Shown: positions 8,632-18,107 of the stretch, piece after piece
Numbering within the stretch: position 1 is the stretch's first letter
How the letters are laid out: every line of letters starts with the position of its first letter
Assembly (NCBI RefSeq): GCF_002943465.1
Contig: NZ_PTQY01000003.1
Coordinates: 310,001 to 374,000, forward strand
Length of the DNA stretch: 64,000 nt
Source of the DNA: Rhodoferax sp. TS-BS-61-7
Lineage (GTDB): Bacteria; Pseudomonadota; Gammaproteobacteria; Burkholderiales; Burkholderiaceae_C
Direction of reading: 5' to 3'
The notes under the pieces: model-generated
Database searches by the model: none
Told to the model about the DNA's origin: nothing
Seen by the model: only the letters and a program-made list of their open reading frames with translations
Translations under genes and position numbers: made by a program

Positions 8632-9452
8632 CCCGCCGTGCACCCAGGCCAACACCCACAGCCGCTGCACATGCCCGCGCGCCCTGGGTCTGGGCCGCAG
8701 TGGGATCGGTGCTGGGCCTGGCTCTGGTGCTGGGCCTGGCCGCACCCGCGCACTGGCTGGCCTGGGGCCTGGCACAGGCCAGCCAACAACGCGTGCAGCT
8801 GCACGATGCCCAAGGCACGGTCTGGCACGGCACCGCCCAGTTCACCCTGGGCACGGCCGACCCCCAAGCCCCACGCAGCGCCCTGCCTGGCCGCGTGGCC
8901 TGGCAGCTGCAGCCAAGCTGGCGCGGCCTGCGCCTGGAACTGCAAATGCCCTGTTGCCTGGACGGCAGCTGGGCCTGGACTCTGCAACCCCAGAGTGGCG
9001 GCCTGCAATTACAAGCCCAGGACCGCAGCCCGCAGCAGGCACTACGTCTGCCCGCCAAGCTGTTGGCAAGCCTGGGCACCCCGTGGAACACCCTGCAGTT
9101 GCAGGGCATGCTGGCCCTGTCTACCCAAGCGCTGGCCGTGTCGCTGGCACCCGGGCAGCTGCAACTGCAGGGCCAGCTGCAGCTGCAGGCCCTGGGCCTG
9201 TCCACCAGCCTGTCCACCCTGCAGCCCATCGGCAGCTACCAGCTGCGCGTGCAGGGCGGGGCCGAACCCACGCTGGAATTGCAAACGCTGGAAGGTGCAT
9301 TGCAGCTGCAGGGCAGCGGCCGCCTGCAGGCCGGGCGCCTGCAATTTACGGGCTTTGCCAGCGCCACCGCAGGCCGCGAAGAGGCACTGGCCAATTTGCT
9401 CAATATCATTGGACGGCGCGACGGCGCGCGCTCCGTCATCCAAGTGGGTTAA
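8628..9452 (+). CDS. gspN: T2SS protein GspN
   Basis: A 274-residue inner-membrane-anchored periplasmic protein. After a basic N-terminus there is one membrane helix (VWAAVGSVLGLALVLGLAAPAHWLAW). A beta-rich domain follows with the GspN hallmark of a hydrolipid-like repeat of short strands (WHGTAQFTLG, GRVAWQLQPSWRGLRLELQMPCC). The gene is full of CTGCAG-type codon pairs giving LQLQGQLQLQ tracts; this is composition, not a separate repeat. GspN is dispensable in several T2SSs and its role is not settled. It is followed 3 bp later by gspD. Confidence 0.87.
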   Translation: MTRRAPRPTPTAAAHARAPWVWAAVGSVLGLALVLGLAAPAHWLAWGLAQASQQRVQLHDAQGTVWHGTAQFTLGTADPQAPRSALPGRVAWQLQPSWRGLRLELQMPCCLDGSWAWTLQPQSGGLQLQAQDRSPQQALRLPAKLLASLGTPWNTLQLQGMLALSTQALAVSLAPGQLQLQGQLQLQALGLSTSLSTLQPIGSYQLRVQGGAEPTLELQTLEGALQLQGSGRLQAGRLQFTGFASATAGREEALANLLNIIGRRDGARSVIQVG

Positions 9453-9455
9453 CGC

Positions 9456-11582
9456 ATGCCAACCATTCCTGTCACCCGGCCCCCAGGGCGCCCGTCAAAT
9501 GCTATGCATTTGATAGCTGTTTGCGCACTATTCATGAGCGCTACAGGCCTATTTGGCACTAAAACCTGGGCCCAGGCCAATACCCCCAAGCGTGCCGAGC
9601 CCGTCACCCTGAACTTCAACAACGCCGAAATTGAGGCCGTGGCCCGCACCATGGCCACGGTGACCGGGCGCAATGTGGTGGTGGACCCGCGCGTCAAGGG
9701 CACCATGACGCTGGTGACCGACAGCCCGGCCTCGCCGGCGCGCGCCTACTACCTGTTCCTGACGACGCTGCGCATGCAGGGCTTTACCGTGGTGCAGGTG
9801 GATGGCCTGGACAAAGTAGTGCCCGAGGCCGATGCCAAGCTGCAGGGCACCGCGGTGTCGGTGGACGACAGCAACAAGGGACCGGTGACCACCGGCCAGA
9901 TCCAGACCCAGATTTTCAAAATCGCGCACGAGAACGCCAGCAACCTGGTGCCCGTGTTGCGTCCGTTGATCACGCCCAACAACGTCATCAACGTGAACCC
10001 CGGCAACAACTCGCTGGTGATCACCGACTACGCCGACAACCTGCGCCGCATTGCGCGCATCGTGCAGGCGCTGGACGTGCCCAACGCAACCGACTTGGAG
10101 ATCATTCCGCTGCAGCACGCCATTGCCTCAGACTTGGCCCAGCTGGCCACACGGTTGCTGGAGACCTCGGGCGGCAGCGCCCCTGGCGGCCAGGCCGATG
10201 CCAGTTACAAGACCACCATCCTGGTGGAGCCGCGCTCCAACGCCCTCATCGTGCGGGCTGCCAACCAGGCGCGCCTGGCGCTGGCCCGCTCGCTCATCCA
10301 GCGGCTGGACCAGCCCAGCGCCAACACCAGCAACGGGGCGGCCGGCAACATCTATGTGGTCTACCTGAAAAACGCCAACGCCACGCAGCTGGCCACCACC
10401 CTGCGGGCTGCCATTAGCGCCGACACCCGTGGCAGCAGCACTGCTGCGGCCACACCAGCCGCCGGAGCAACGGCCAACACAGCGGCGGCGGCCCAGCCCA
10501 GCACGGGCGGCCAAATTCAGGCTGATCCGACCACCAACTCCCTCATCATCACCGCCAGCGAACCGCAGTACCGCCAACTGCGCGCCGTCATCGACAAGCT
10601 CGACGCCCGCCGCGCCCAGGTGTTTGTGGAGAGCCTGATTGCCGAGGTGAGCGCCGACAAGGCGGCCGAGTTTGGCATCCAGTGGCAGGGTGCGCTGGGC
10701 AACGCGGGCGACGGAGTGATTGGCCTCCTGGGCACCAACTTTGGCAGCGCAGGCAAAAACATCATCAACCTGGCCACGCAGGGCGCGGCCGGCACCGTGT
10801 CACCCTCGCGGGGATTTAACCTGGGTGCCGCCACCAAGACCAATGGCGTCTACGTGCTGGGCTTTCTGGCACGTTTTCTGGAAGAGTCGGGCAGCGGCAA
10901 TGTGCTCTCCACGCCCAACCTGCTCACGCTGGACAACGAGGAGGCCAAGATCGTGATCGGCCAGAACGTGCCCTTTGTGACCGGGCAGTTCACCAACACC
11001 GGCAGCAGCACGGGCACGGTCAACCCCTTCCAGACCATTGAGCGCAAGGATGTGGGCCTGACCCTCAAGGTCAAGCCGCAGATCAGTGAGAACGGCACCG
11101 TCAAGCTGACCATCTTCCAGGAAGTGTCCAGCGTTCTGGCGTCCACCGCCAACGCCACCAATGGGCCCACCACCAACAAGCGCACCATCGAGTCGAATGT
11201 GCTGGTGGAAGACGGTGCCGTGGTGGTGCTGGGCGGCCTGCTGCAAGACGAATTCGCGGGCAACCAGGAGAAGGTGCCCGGCCTGGGCGACGTGCCGTTT
11301 TTTGGCAACCTGTTCAAGAGCGAGGCCCGCAGCCGCAAAAAGACCAACCTGATGGTATTTCTGCGGCCCGTGGTGGTACGCGACGCCAATGCCACCCAGG
11401 CTCTGTCTAACGACCGCTACGAACAAATGCGCAGTGGCCAACAGGCTGGCCAGCCAGCCCCCAGCAGCTTGGTACCCATCAACGAGGCCCCCGTATTGCC
11501 TGCCTTGCCGCCAGCCCCCGCGCGCCCGACCAGCCCGCCCGCTGCGGCCCCTGCTGCAGCCACGGTACCGGCCGCGCAGTAA
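9456..11582 (+). CDS. gspD: T2SS outer-membrane secretin GspD
   Basis: A 708-residue secretin. The signal peptide ends near TWAQA; its hydrophobic core (LIAVCALFMSATGLF) is a copy of the dispersed repeat. N0-N3 domains follow (VTLNFNNAEIEAVARTMATVTGRNVVVDPRVKG; NLVPVLRPLITPNNVINVNPGNNSL; repeated ring-building domains to about residue 400). The secretin domain follows, with VFVESLIAEV, ESGSGNVLSTPNLLTLDNEEAKI, VPFVTGQ and VEDGAVVVLGGLLQD. The C-terminus is a Pro/Ala-rich tail. The ATG at 9504 is an alternative start and would make the repeat the entire signal peptide. It is followed by gspE after 3 bp. Confidence 0.96.
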   Translation: MPTIPVTRPPGRPSNAMHLIAVCALFMSATGLFGTKTWAQANTPKRAEPVTLNFNNAEIEAVARTMATVTGRNVVVDPRVKGTMTLVTDSPASPARAYYLFLTTLRMQGFTVVQVDGLDKVVPEADAKLQGTAVSVDDSNKGPVTTGQIQTQIFKIAHENASNLVPVLRPLITPNNVINVNPGNNSLVITDYADNLRRIARIVQALDVPNATDLEIIPLQHAIASDLAQLATRLLETSGGSAPGGQADASYKTTILVEPRSNALIVRAANQARLALARSLIQRLDQPSANTSNGAAGNIYVVYLKNANATQLATTLRAAISADTRGSSTAAATPAAGATANTAAAAQPSTGGQIQADPTTNSLIITASEPQYRQLRAVIDKLDARRAQVFVESLIAEVSADKAAEFGIQWQGALGNAGDGVIGLLGTNFGSAGKNIINLATQGAAGTVSPSRGFNLGAATKTNGVYVLGFLARFLEESGSGNVLSTPNLLTLDNEEAKIVIGQNVPFVTGQFTNTGSSTGTVNPFQTIERKDVGLTLKVKPQISENGTVKLTIFQEVSSVLASTANATNGPTTNKRTIESNVLVEDGAVVVLGGLLQDEFAGNQEKVPGLGDVPFFGNLFKSEARSRKKTNLMVFLRPVVVRDANATQALSNDRYEQMRSGQQAGQPAPSSLVPINEAPVLPALPPAPARPTSPPAAAPAAATVPAAQ
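9496..9566 (+). repeat. Dispersed repeat, copy 2 (gspD signal peptide)
   Basis: The core TTGATAGCTGTTTGCGCA at 9510-9527 is followed by GCGCTACAGGCCTATTTGG. It lies in the sense frame and encodes codons 14-37 of the secretin, including the hydrophobic core of the signal peptide. Confidence 0.8.
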
Positions 11583-11585
11583 GCC

Positions 11586-12974
11586 ATGCGTTACCCCCTG
11601 CCCTACGCCTTTGCGCGCAGCCAGCAGCTCTTGCTGGAAGACAACGGCCAGGCCCTGACACTGTGGGTGCATACCTCCACGCCGCCCTCCGCCGTTGGTG
11701 AAGTGATGCGCAAACACAGCGTGCAGAGCGTGCAAACACAAGAGGCCGCCACCCTCACGCAGCGCATCAGCGCGGCCTACGCCCAGGGTGAATCGAGCGC
11801 GGCCACGGTGATGAACGAGGTGCAGGGCGAGGCCGACTTCAGCCGCATGATGCAAGAGCTGCCTGCGGTGGAAGACCTGCTGGAAACCGCGGACGACGCG
11901 CCCATCATCCGCATGCTCAATGCGTTGCTGACGCAGGCGGCGCGCGATGGCGCCAGCGACATCCACATCGAACCCTATGAGCGCCACAGCAGCGTGCGCT
12001 TTCGGGTGGACGGCACGCTGCGTGAAGTGGTGCAGGCGCACCGCGCACTGCATGCAGCGCTGATCTCACGCCTCAAGATCATGGCCGACCTGGACATCTC
12101 CGAGAAGCGCCTGCCGCAAGACGGGCGCATCAGCCTGCGCATTGGCACACGTGCCGTAGACGTGCGTGTGAGCACCCTGCCCAGTGCACATGGCGAACGT
12201 GCGGTGCTGCGTCTCCTGGACAAGAGCCAAGACCAGCGCAGCCTGGAGTCGGTGGGCATGCAGGGCACGGTGCTGCAGCGTTTTGAAGACCTCATCGCGC
12301 AGCCACACGGCATCATCCTGGTGACCGGGCCCACAGGCTCGGGCAAGACCACCACGCTCTACGCATCGCTCTCCAAGCTGGACGCGGCGCGCCAGAACAT
12401 CATGACGGTCGAAGACCCGATCGAGTACGAGCTGCCCGGCGTGGGCCAGACCCAGGTCAACCCCAAGATCGACCTCAGCTTTGCCAAGGCCCTGCGCGCC
12501 ATCCTGCGCCAGGACCCGGACGTGATCATGATCGGCGAGATCCGCGACTTCGAGACCGCGCAGATCGCCATCCAGGCCTCGCTGACCGGCCACCTGGTGC
12601 TGGCCACGCTGCACACCAACGATGCGGCCAGCGCGGTCACACGCCTGATCGACATGGGGGTGGAGCCATTCCTGCTGAGCTCGTCGCTACGCGGTGTGCT
12701 CGCCCAGCGCCTGGTGCGCAAGCTGTGCACACGCTGCAGCGGCAAGGGCTGCGAAGCCTGCGCCCACACCGGCTACACCGGACGCACAGGGGTGTTCGAA
12801 CTGTTGCGCGTGACCGACGCGATTGCCGAGCTGGTGCACCACAACGCATCCGAGGCCGAGATCCGCACGGCCGGCCTGGCGGATGGCATGGTGGCGCTGC
12901 GTGACGACGGTGAACGCCTGGTGCACAGCGGCTTGACCAGCCGTGAAGAGCTGGTGCGGGTGGTGCGGGACTAG
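11586..12974 (+). CDS. gspE: T2SS ATPase GspE
   Basis: A 462-residue hexameric secretion ATPase that powers pseudopilus assembly at the inner membrane. Family features occur in order: N1E-type region (first ~100 residues), SDIHIEPYE, Walker A VTGPTGSGKTTT near residue 240, Asp box MTVEDPIEYELPGVGQTQVN, Walker B DPDVIMIGEIRD, His box ATLHTNDAASAVTRL. The C-terminal zinc-binding tetracysteine is CTRCSGKGCEACAHTG. All catalytic motifs are intact. It is the last gene of the operon; gspF, usually next, is displaced to 16887. A LysR gene converges 12 bp downstream. Confidence 0.97.
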   Translation: MRYPLPYAFARSQQLLLEDNGQALTLWVHTSTPPSAVGEVMRKHSVQSVQTQEAATLTQRISAAYAQGESSAATVMNEVQGEADFSRMMQELPAVEDLLETADDAPIIRMLNALLTQAARDGASDIHIEPYERHSSVRFRVDGTLREVVQAHRALHAALISRLKIMADLDISEKRLPQDGRISLRIGTRAVDVRVSTLPSAHGERAVLRLLDKSQDQRSLESVGMQGTVLQRFEDLIAQPHGIILVTGPTGSGKTTTLYASLSKLDAARQNIMTVEDPIEYELPGVGQTQVNPKIDLSFAKALRAILRQDPDVIMIGEIRDFETAQIAIQASLTGHLVLATLHTNDAASAVTRLIDMGVEPFLLSSSLRGVLAQRLVRKLCTRCSGKGCEACAHTGYTGRTGVFELLRVTDAIAELVHHNASEAEIRTAGLADGMVALRDDGERLVHSGLTSREELVRVVRD

Positions 12975-12986
12975 GGCCCACCCGCC

Positions 12987-13919
12987 CTAGCAGTGCGTAC
13001 AGGCGCGCATGGCTGCGTCGGACTGCATGCGGGTTTGCTCGGTCAGGTACTCCAAGAACACGCGCGTGCGCTCCGGGATGAACTTGCGGCTGGGCAAGGC
13101 CGCATACAGCGTGAGGCGCCCCGCAATCCAGGGCGACAAAACACGCACCAGGGCACCGCGGTTCAGCAAGGGCGCCACCAGGTCCACCGCCGCGGAGGTA
13201 ATGCCAGCCCCATCAATCGCAGCTTTGAGCAGGGTGTCTGTGTGGTTGGCCCAGAGTTTGGGTTTGACCTCGAAGTCGCTCGGCGCGTCGTTCTGCTCTG
13301 CGTTCAACAAACGCCATTGGCCAAACACCGCGCTCGGTGTTTTGAGCCGCAAGGTGTCGTGCTGCAGCAGCTCGGTGGGGTCTTTGGGGGCGCCCTTGCG
13401 TTTCAAATAGTCTGGCGACGCCACCAGCACCGCCTGCGTGGTGGACACCTTGCGGGCAATCACGTCACCATCAAAAAAACCTTCGGTAGGCAGCAGCGTG
13501 ACGTCGTAGTCCTCGATCTGTGGTTCGCGGAACGACTCCACATCGATGTTCAGTGTGATGTGCGGGTACTCGGTGCCAAAACCTGCCAGCAGCGGCGCCA
13601 GCACATGTGTGGCCAACACCGGCGGCGCCAACACGCGCAGTTCACCGCTCAGGCCATGCGTCTGGGAGCTGGCCACTTCGTGTGCCTCGTCAATGTCTTG
13701 CAGGATGGCGCGCACCCGCCCCAGGTAGGTCTCGCCAGCCGGACTCAGGGACACGCGGCGTGTCGTGCGGTGCAAGAGACGCGTGCCCAGGTAGTCCTCC
13801 AGATCCGCAATTTGCCGTGTCACACCGGCCGAGGACATGTCAAGCGCGCGTGCCGCTGCCGCAAATCCCCCTTCGTCAATCACCTTCTGGAATACCCGCA
13901 TTGACGTCAATCGATCCAT
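12987..13919 (-). CDS. LysR-family transcriptional regulator (module A)
   Basis: A 310-residue LysR regulator of the CrgA/AaeR-like group. The N-terminal winged helix-turn-helix is MDRLTSMRVFQKVIDEGGFAAAARALDMSSAGVTRQIADLE, followed by the linker helix (LGTRLLHRTTRRVSLSPAG) and a periplasmic-binding-like effector domain (GELRVLAPPVLATHVLAPLLAGF). I start it at the ATG complement 13917-13919; a longer reading adds MRRKSS. It is divergent from the DUF4148 gene at 14121 and shares a ~55-bp intergenic box with a second LysR gene at 26800-27756, which is a close paralogue. Probable target is the divergent gene; effector unknown. Confidence 0.92.
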   Translation of the reverse strand: MDRLTSMRVFQKVIDEGGFAAAARALDMSSAGVTRQIADLEDYLGTRLLHRTTRRVSLSPAGETYLGRVRAILQDIDEAHEVASSQTHGLSGELRVLAPPVLATHVLAPLLAGFGTEYPHITLNIDVESFREPQIEDYDVTLLPTEGFFDGDVIARKVSTTQAVLVASPDYLKRKGAPKDPTELLQHDTLRLKTPSAVFGQWRLLNAEQNDAPSDFEVKPKLWANHTDTLLKAAIDGAGITSAAVDLVAPLLNRGALVRVLSPWIAGRLTLYAALPSRKFIPERTRVFLEYLTEQTRMQSDAAMRACTHC

Positions 13920-14024
13920 GGAGCTCTTTCTTCGCAAATCAAGGTCTGGATTATTTCAAACCACGTAATGCACCACTGCTTGACGAGGTATTTTTTAAAT
14001 GCACAGCTTTCTCTAAAGTCCAAC

Positions 14025-14079
14025 CCATCGATGAGACGAACCTGAAACGCCCCCTCGATACCGTTTACAGGACGCTGTG
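14025..14079. promoter_or_regulatory. Conserved LysR-module box A
   Basis: The segment from CCATCGATGAGACG through AAACGCCCC and TCGAT to CTGTG reappears with few changes at 27862-27915. In both places it begins exactly 106 bp upstream of the LysR start and ends 42-47 bp before the divergent gene's ATG. It is a candidate LysR operator/promoter. Confidence 0.6.
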
Positions 14080-14120
14080 TCCTGCGAACGGAATCAATCA
14101 TCTAGAGAAGGATTTGAATC

Positions 14121-14681
14121 ATGAAATACGCAACCGCATCTATCGCTTTGGCCGTCGCCGCTTTGGTCACTGGCCACGCCCAAGCCGCCGACACTGGCAA
14201 GACCCGTGAACAAGTGCGCGCCGAGTTGGCCGAAGCACAACGCACTGGCGACATCGTGGCCAGCAAGGACATGGGCACCGACGAATTCGCATCCGGCGCC
14301 GGCCGCAAGCTCAACGAGCTGAACCCCACCGCTTACCCTGCAAAACCCGCAGTAGCAGGCAAGACCCGTGAACAAGTCCGCGCCGAATTGGCCGAAGCCC
14401 AGCGCACCGGCGACATCGCCGCCAGCAAGGACATGGGCACCGACGAATTCGCCTCCGGTGTGGGCCGCAAGCTCAATGAGTTGAACCCTGCTGCCTACCC
14501 TGCAAAACCCGCAGTAGCAGGCAAGACCCGTGAACAAGTCCGCGCCGAATTGGCCGAAGCCCAACGCACCGGCGACATCGTGGCTGGCAAAGATGTGGGT
14601 ACAGACGAGTACGCGTCCGGTGCAGGCCGCAAGCTCAACGAACTGTTCCCCAACCTCTACCCCGCCACACGCACCAACTAA
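14121..14681 (+). CDS. Secreted DUF4148 protein with three tandem repeats
   Basis: A 186-residue exported protein of unknown function. The signal peptide MKYATASIALAVAALVTGHAQAA is followed by three nearly identical DUF4148 units of 54 residues (GKTREQVRAELAEAQRTGDI, then DMGTDEFASG and GRKLNELNP). The third unit diverges at the end (LFPNLYPATRTN). The ribosome site is AGAAGGA 8-10 bp upstream. DUF4148 proteins are common in Burkholderiales, often next to LysR genes, and have no established function. It is divergent from the LysR gene at 12987-13919 and is followed by a strong terminator. Confidence 0.9.
   Translation: MKYATASIALAVAALVTGHAQAADTGKTREQVRAELAEAQRTGDIVASKDMGTDEFASGAGRKLNELNPTAYPAKPAVAGKTREQVRAELAEAQRTGDIAASKDMGTDEFASGVGRKLNELNPAAYPAKPAVAGKTREQVRAELAEAQRTGDIVAGKDVGTDEYASGAGRKLNELFPNLYPATRTN
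14196..14681 (+). repeat. Three tandem 162-bp coding repeats
   Basis: Unit starts at 14196, 14358 and 14520 (GGCAAGACCCGTGAACAAGT) are exactly 162 bp apart. Units 2 and 3 are almost identical at DNA level, including the shared junction CCTGCAAAACCCGCAGTAGC, which suggests a recent duplication. Confidence 0.9.
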
Positions 14682-14700
14682 GCGCCAAGCGCTTCTTCTC

Positions 14701-14736
14701 AGCCTCCACAGCCTTGCCGCTGTGGAGGCTTTTTTA
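14701..14736. terminator. Rho-independent terminator, probably bidirectional
   Basis: A 12-bp perfect stem, AGCCTCCACAGC / GCTGTGGAGGCT, is followed by a T-run. It sits between the convergent DUF4148 and lipase-foldase genes. Confidence 0.9.
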
Positions 14737-14738
14737 TG

Positions 14739-15719
14739 TCAGGGCTCGTAGGCCACCAGCCGTTTGCGCTCCAGCTCCGAGAACTGGTCTTGCTGGAGGC
14801 GTGCCAAAGCCGCCGCGCGCTCTGACTCCGGGGCATCCGCCAGCGTCTTGAGTACCTGTGTGCGTTCAGCCACATACCGGTCAATACGTCCCTTCCAGGC
14901 CAACTCCTCGCGGTCCACCTCGGCCAAGCGCGCAGCCGCAGAAGCGTCCAGCGCCTGAGCCCGCAGGCGATACACATCGTCCTCGCTGCCGCCTTGTGCA
15001 CGCAAGGTGCGTGTTTTATCTTCCAGATGAATCAGGGCACGTGGCACCTCGCGGTCTGCGCGCAAGGCGGGCGGCATGGCAGCATCCACCGCGGCCAGTT
15101 GCGCTTTTTTCTGTGTCGCATCCAACGCCGGGTTGTTGGCAATCTCCAGGCGTGCCAGTGCATCCAGGTCGGCAGCATCTTCCAAGCCAAACATGGCGTG
15201 TTCTTCCTCGGCATTAAAAAAGCGGGAGCGCAGGGCCTGCATGCCTTCAAAACGTTGACGCAGGCTGTGTGGTCCTGCAGCTTGCTTGGCAAACTGCTGC
15301 TCCAGCGCAAACAACTCGCGTTTGAAATCCATATACCGAAACAACAAACGCTTGGCCGCTTCGGCCTGCTCGGGGGCCAGGGTTTTGTCCAGCTCGCTGC
15401 GTATCTGCTGCGCAATCGCCTCCACCGGCAACTCGCCCACCGTGCTCAGGTAATAGTCAAACAAACGGCGCAAGGCGCCATAGGCCAGGCCACCACTGCC
15501 CGCACCGGGCAGGGGGTTGAGGCCGCGCAGACTGGCAGCACCATCCGGCACCGTGCCCTGCAGGGACGCAGCAGCAAGGGCAGAGGCATGTTCACCTGGC
15601 GCAGGCAACAGAACCACCGCCTCGGGCGTGGATGACCAGGCCCACCAGCCCAAGGCTGCCGCTACCACCACACCGCCCAGCAGGCTCACACCCGCCGGGC
15701 TTCGCATCGAAGGCAGCAA
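14739..15719 (-). CDS. lifO: Lipase-specific foldase (lipase chaperone)
   Basis: A 326-residue inner-membrane-anchored steric chaperone that folds the cognate lipase in the periplasm before T2SS export. One N-terminal membrane helix (GVSLLGGVVVAAALGWWAW) is followed by an Ala/Pro-rich spacer. The foldase signature ALRRLFDYYLSTVGE near residue 85 matches the RxxFDYxLS motif essential for activity. The remainder is helical and Glu/Arg-rich (EQAEAAKRLLFRYMDFKRELFALEQQ), as in Lif structures. It begins 4 bp after the lipase stop on the same strand, the standard lipase-foldase operon order. MRSPAG (11 bp later) is an alternative start. Confidence 0.92.
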   Translation of the reverse strand: MLPSMRSPAGVSLLGGVVVAAALGWWAWSSTPEAVVLLPAPGEHASALAAASLQGTVPDGAASLRGLNPLPGAGSGGLAYGALRRLFDYYLSTVGELPVEAIAQQIRSELDKTLAPEQAEAAKRLLFRYMDFKRELFALEQQFAKQAAGPHSLRQRFEGMQALRSRFFNAEEEHAMFGLEDAADLDALARLEIANNPALDATQKKAQLAAVDAAMPPALRADREVPRALIHLEDKTRTLRAQGGSEDDVYRLRAQALDASAAARLAEVDREELAWKGRIDRYVAERTQVLKTLADAPESERAAALARLQQDQFSELERKRLVAYEP

Positions 15720-15722
15720 GGC

Positions 15723-16787
<1,065 letters not shown>

Positions 16788-16794
16788 TCAAAAT

Positions 16795-16808
16795 AGCACG
16801 GTCGTGCT
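16795..16808. promoter_or_regulatory. 14-bp perfect palindrome between lipase and gspF
   Basis: AGCACG-GT-CGTGCT has 6-bp perfect arms with a 2-bp centre and A/T-rich flanks. It lies about 140 bp upstream of the lipase start and 79 bp upstream of gspF. The form resembles TetR-family operators (ACGGTCGT-type centre); no TetR gene is in the window. Confidence 0.4.
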
Positions 16809-16886
16809 TTTAATGAAGCTTAAAGCCCCCCGTGTTTCTTGTCATGGTGGAAAACCCGCGCACCCTGCTGCCGCTACCATTGCGCC

Positions 16887-18101
16887 ATGCCTGCCTACAC
16901 GTACTCAGCCCTGGATGCCGACGGTAAAACCCGCAGCGGCGTGCTGGAAGCCGATGCGCCGCGCGCCGCGCGCAGCCAGCTGCGCCAGCAGCAACTGGTA
17001 CCCCTGAGCGTGCAGGAACTCAGCACCGCCCCCACTCCCGGCAGCCCGGTGCGCCGCGGTGGTCGGGCCTTCAGCAACACCCAGCGCGCCGTGTGGACAC
17101 GCCAGCTCGCCGGGCTGGTGTCGGCCGGGCTGCCGCTGGAGCGCGCACTGAGCTCGCTAACCGAAGAGGCCGAGACCCCCGCCCAGCGTGATGTGGTGGC
17201 CACCATCCGCGCGGAGGTCAATGGCGGCACCACCCTGGGTGCGGCGCTGGCGCAGCACCCACGTGAGTTCTCCGAAATTTATGTGGGCGTGATCAGCGCA
17301 GGCGAACACAGCGGCCAGCTAGGTCTGGTGCTGGAGCGCCTGGCCGATGAGCTGGAAGAGCAACACGCCTTGCAGTCCAAATTGCTGGGGGCCGCCCTCT
17401 ACCCGGCGGTGGTGAGCGTGGTGGCACTGGCCATCGTGCTGTTTTTGCTGGCCTATGTGGTGCCGCAGGTGGCGGGGGTGTTTGCGGGCTCCAAACAGGC
17501 GCTGCCCCTGATCACGCGCATCATGCTGGGCATCAGCGCGGCAGTACGTTCGTATGGATGGGCGGCCCTTATTGCTATTTTTTTAGTAGCTGGTGGCGCA
17601 CGTCTGGCATGGTCTGGAGCCTCATTTCGCTTAAAAGTGGACGCGACCTGGCTGCGCCTGCCGATTCTGGGTCGCTTGGCCCGGGGCTACAACGCTGCGC
17701 GTTTTGCCAGCACGCTGGCCATGTTGGCGGCAGCGGGGGTGCCCATCCTCAAGGCATTGCAGGCGGCGGCAGAAACCCTGTCCAACCGCGCCATGCGTGC
17801 CGATGCCTTGCAGGCACTAACCCTGGTGCGTGAAGGCGCGCCGCTAGCAAGCGCACTGGCGCACGAGAAACGTTTTCCGCCGCTCTTGGCCATGTTCGCC
17901 CGCTTGGGCGAACAAACCGGGCGCCTGCCCCACATGCTGGACCGCGCCGCCCTGCAGTTGCGCAACGACGTGCAACGCCGCGCCCTGCAACTGGCCACGC
18001 TGCTGGAGCCGCTGCTGATCGTGGCCATGGGCGTGGTGGTCATGCTGATCGTGCTGGCGGTGCTCATGCCGATCATTCAATTGAATCAATTAGTGAAGTA
18101 A
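16887..18101 (+). CDS. gspF: T2SS inner-membrane platform protein GspF
   Basis: A 404-residue polytopic platform protein that couples the GspE ATPase to pseudopilin assembly. The N-terminus MPAYTYSALDADGKTRSGVLEAD is typical. Two repeated GspF domains are seen (TRQLAGLVSAGLPLERALSSL near residue 70 and FASTLAMLAAAGVPILKALQAA near residue 270), with three membrane spans. The last span precedes the conserved LLEPLLIVAMGVVVMLIVLAVLMPI. The ATG at 16887 matches the family start. A degenerate repeat copy forms the second membrane segment (ALIAIFLVAGGARLAWSG). It is detached from the main gsp operon and begins a new plus-strand unit with the nucleotidase gene. Confidence 0.95.
   Translation: MPAYTYSALDADGKTRSGVLEADAPRAARSQLRQQQLVPLSVQELSTAPTPGSPVRRGGRAFSNTQRAVWTRQLAGLVSAGLPLERALSSLTEEAETPAQRDVVATIRAEVNGGTTLGAALAQHPREFSEIYVGVISAGEHSGQLGLVLERLADELEEQHALQSKLLGAALYPAVVSVVALAIVLFLLAYVVPQVAGVFAGSKQALPLITRIMLGISAAVRSYGWAALIAIFLVAGGARLAWSGASFRLKVDATWLRLPILGRLARGYNAARFASTLAMLAAAGVPILKALQAAAETLSNRAMRADALQALTLVREGAPLASALAHEKRFPPLLAMFARLGEQTGRLPHMLDRAALQLRNDVQRRALQLATLLEPLLIVAMGVVVMLIVLAVLMPIIQLNQLVK
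17569..17636 (+). repeat. Dispersed repeat, copy 3 (degenerate, in gspF)
   Basis: The pattern TTTTTAGTAGCTGGTGGCGCA, then TGGTCTGGAGCCTCATTT, aligns to the core with several changes. It is in the same sense frame as the other coding copies and codes for part of a membrane span. Confidence 0.5.
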
Positions 18102-18107
18102 CAACCC

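Noticed and set aside
8320..9340. Many CTGCAG/CAGCTG tracts in gspM and gspN, resembling a DNA repeat.
   Set aside because: They are irregularly spaced codon pairs for Leu-Gln in a beta-rich protein; no fixed unit.
14196..14681. Regularly spaced repeats considered as a CRISPR array.
   Set aside because: Units are 162 bp, contiguous and coding, with no spacers or cas genes.
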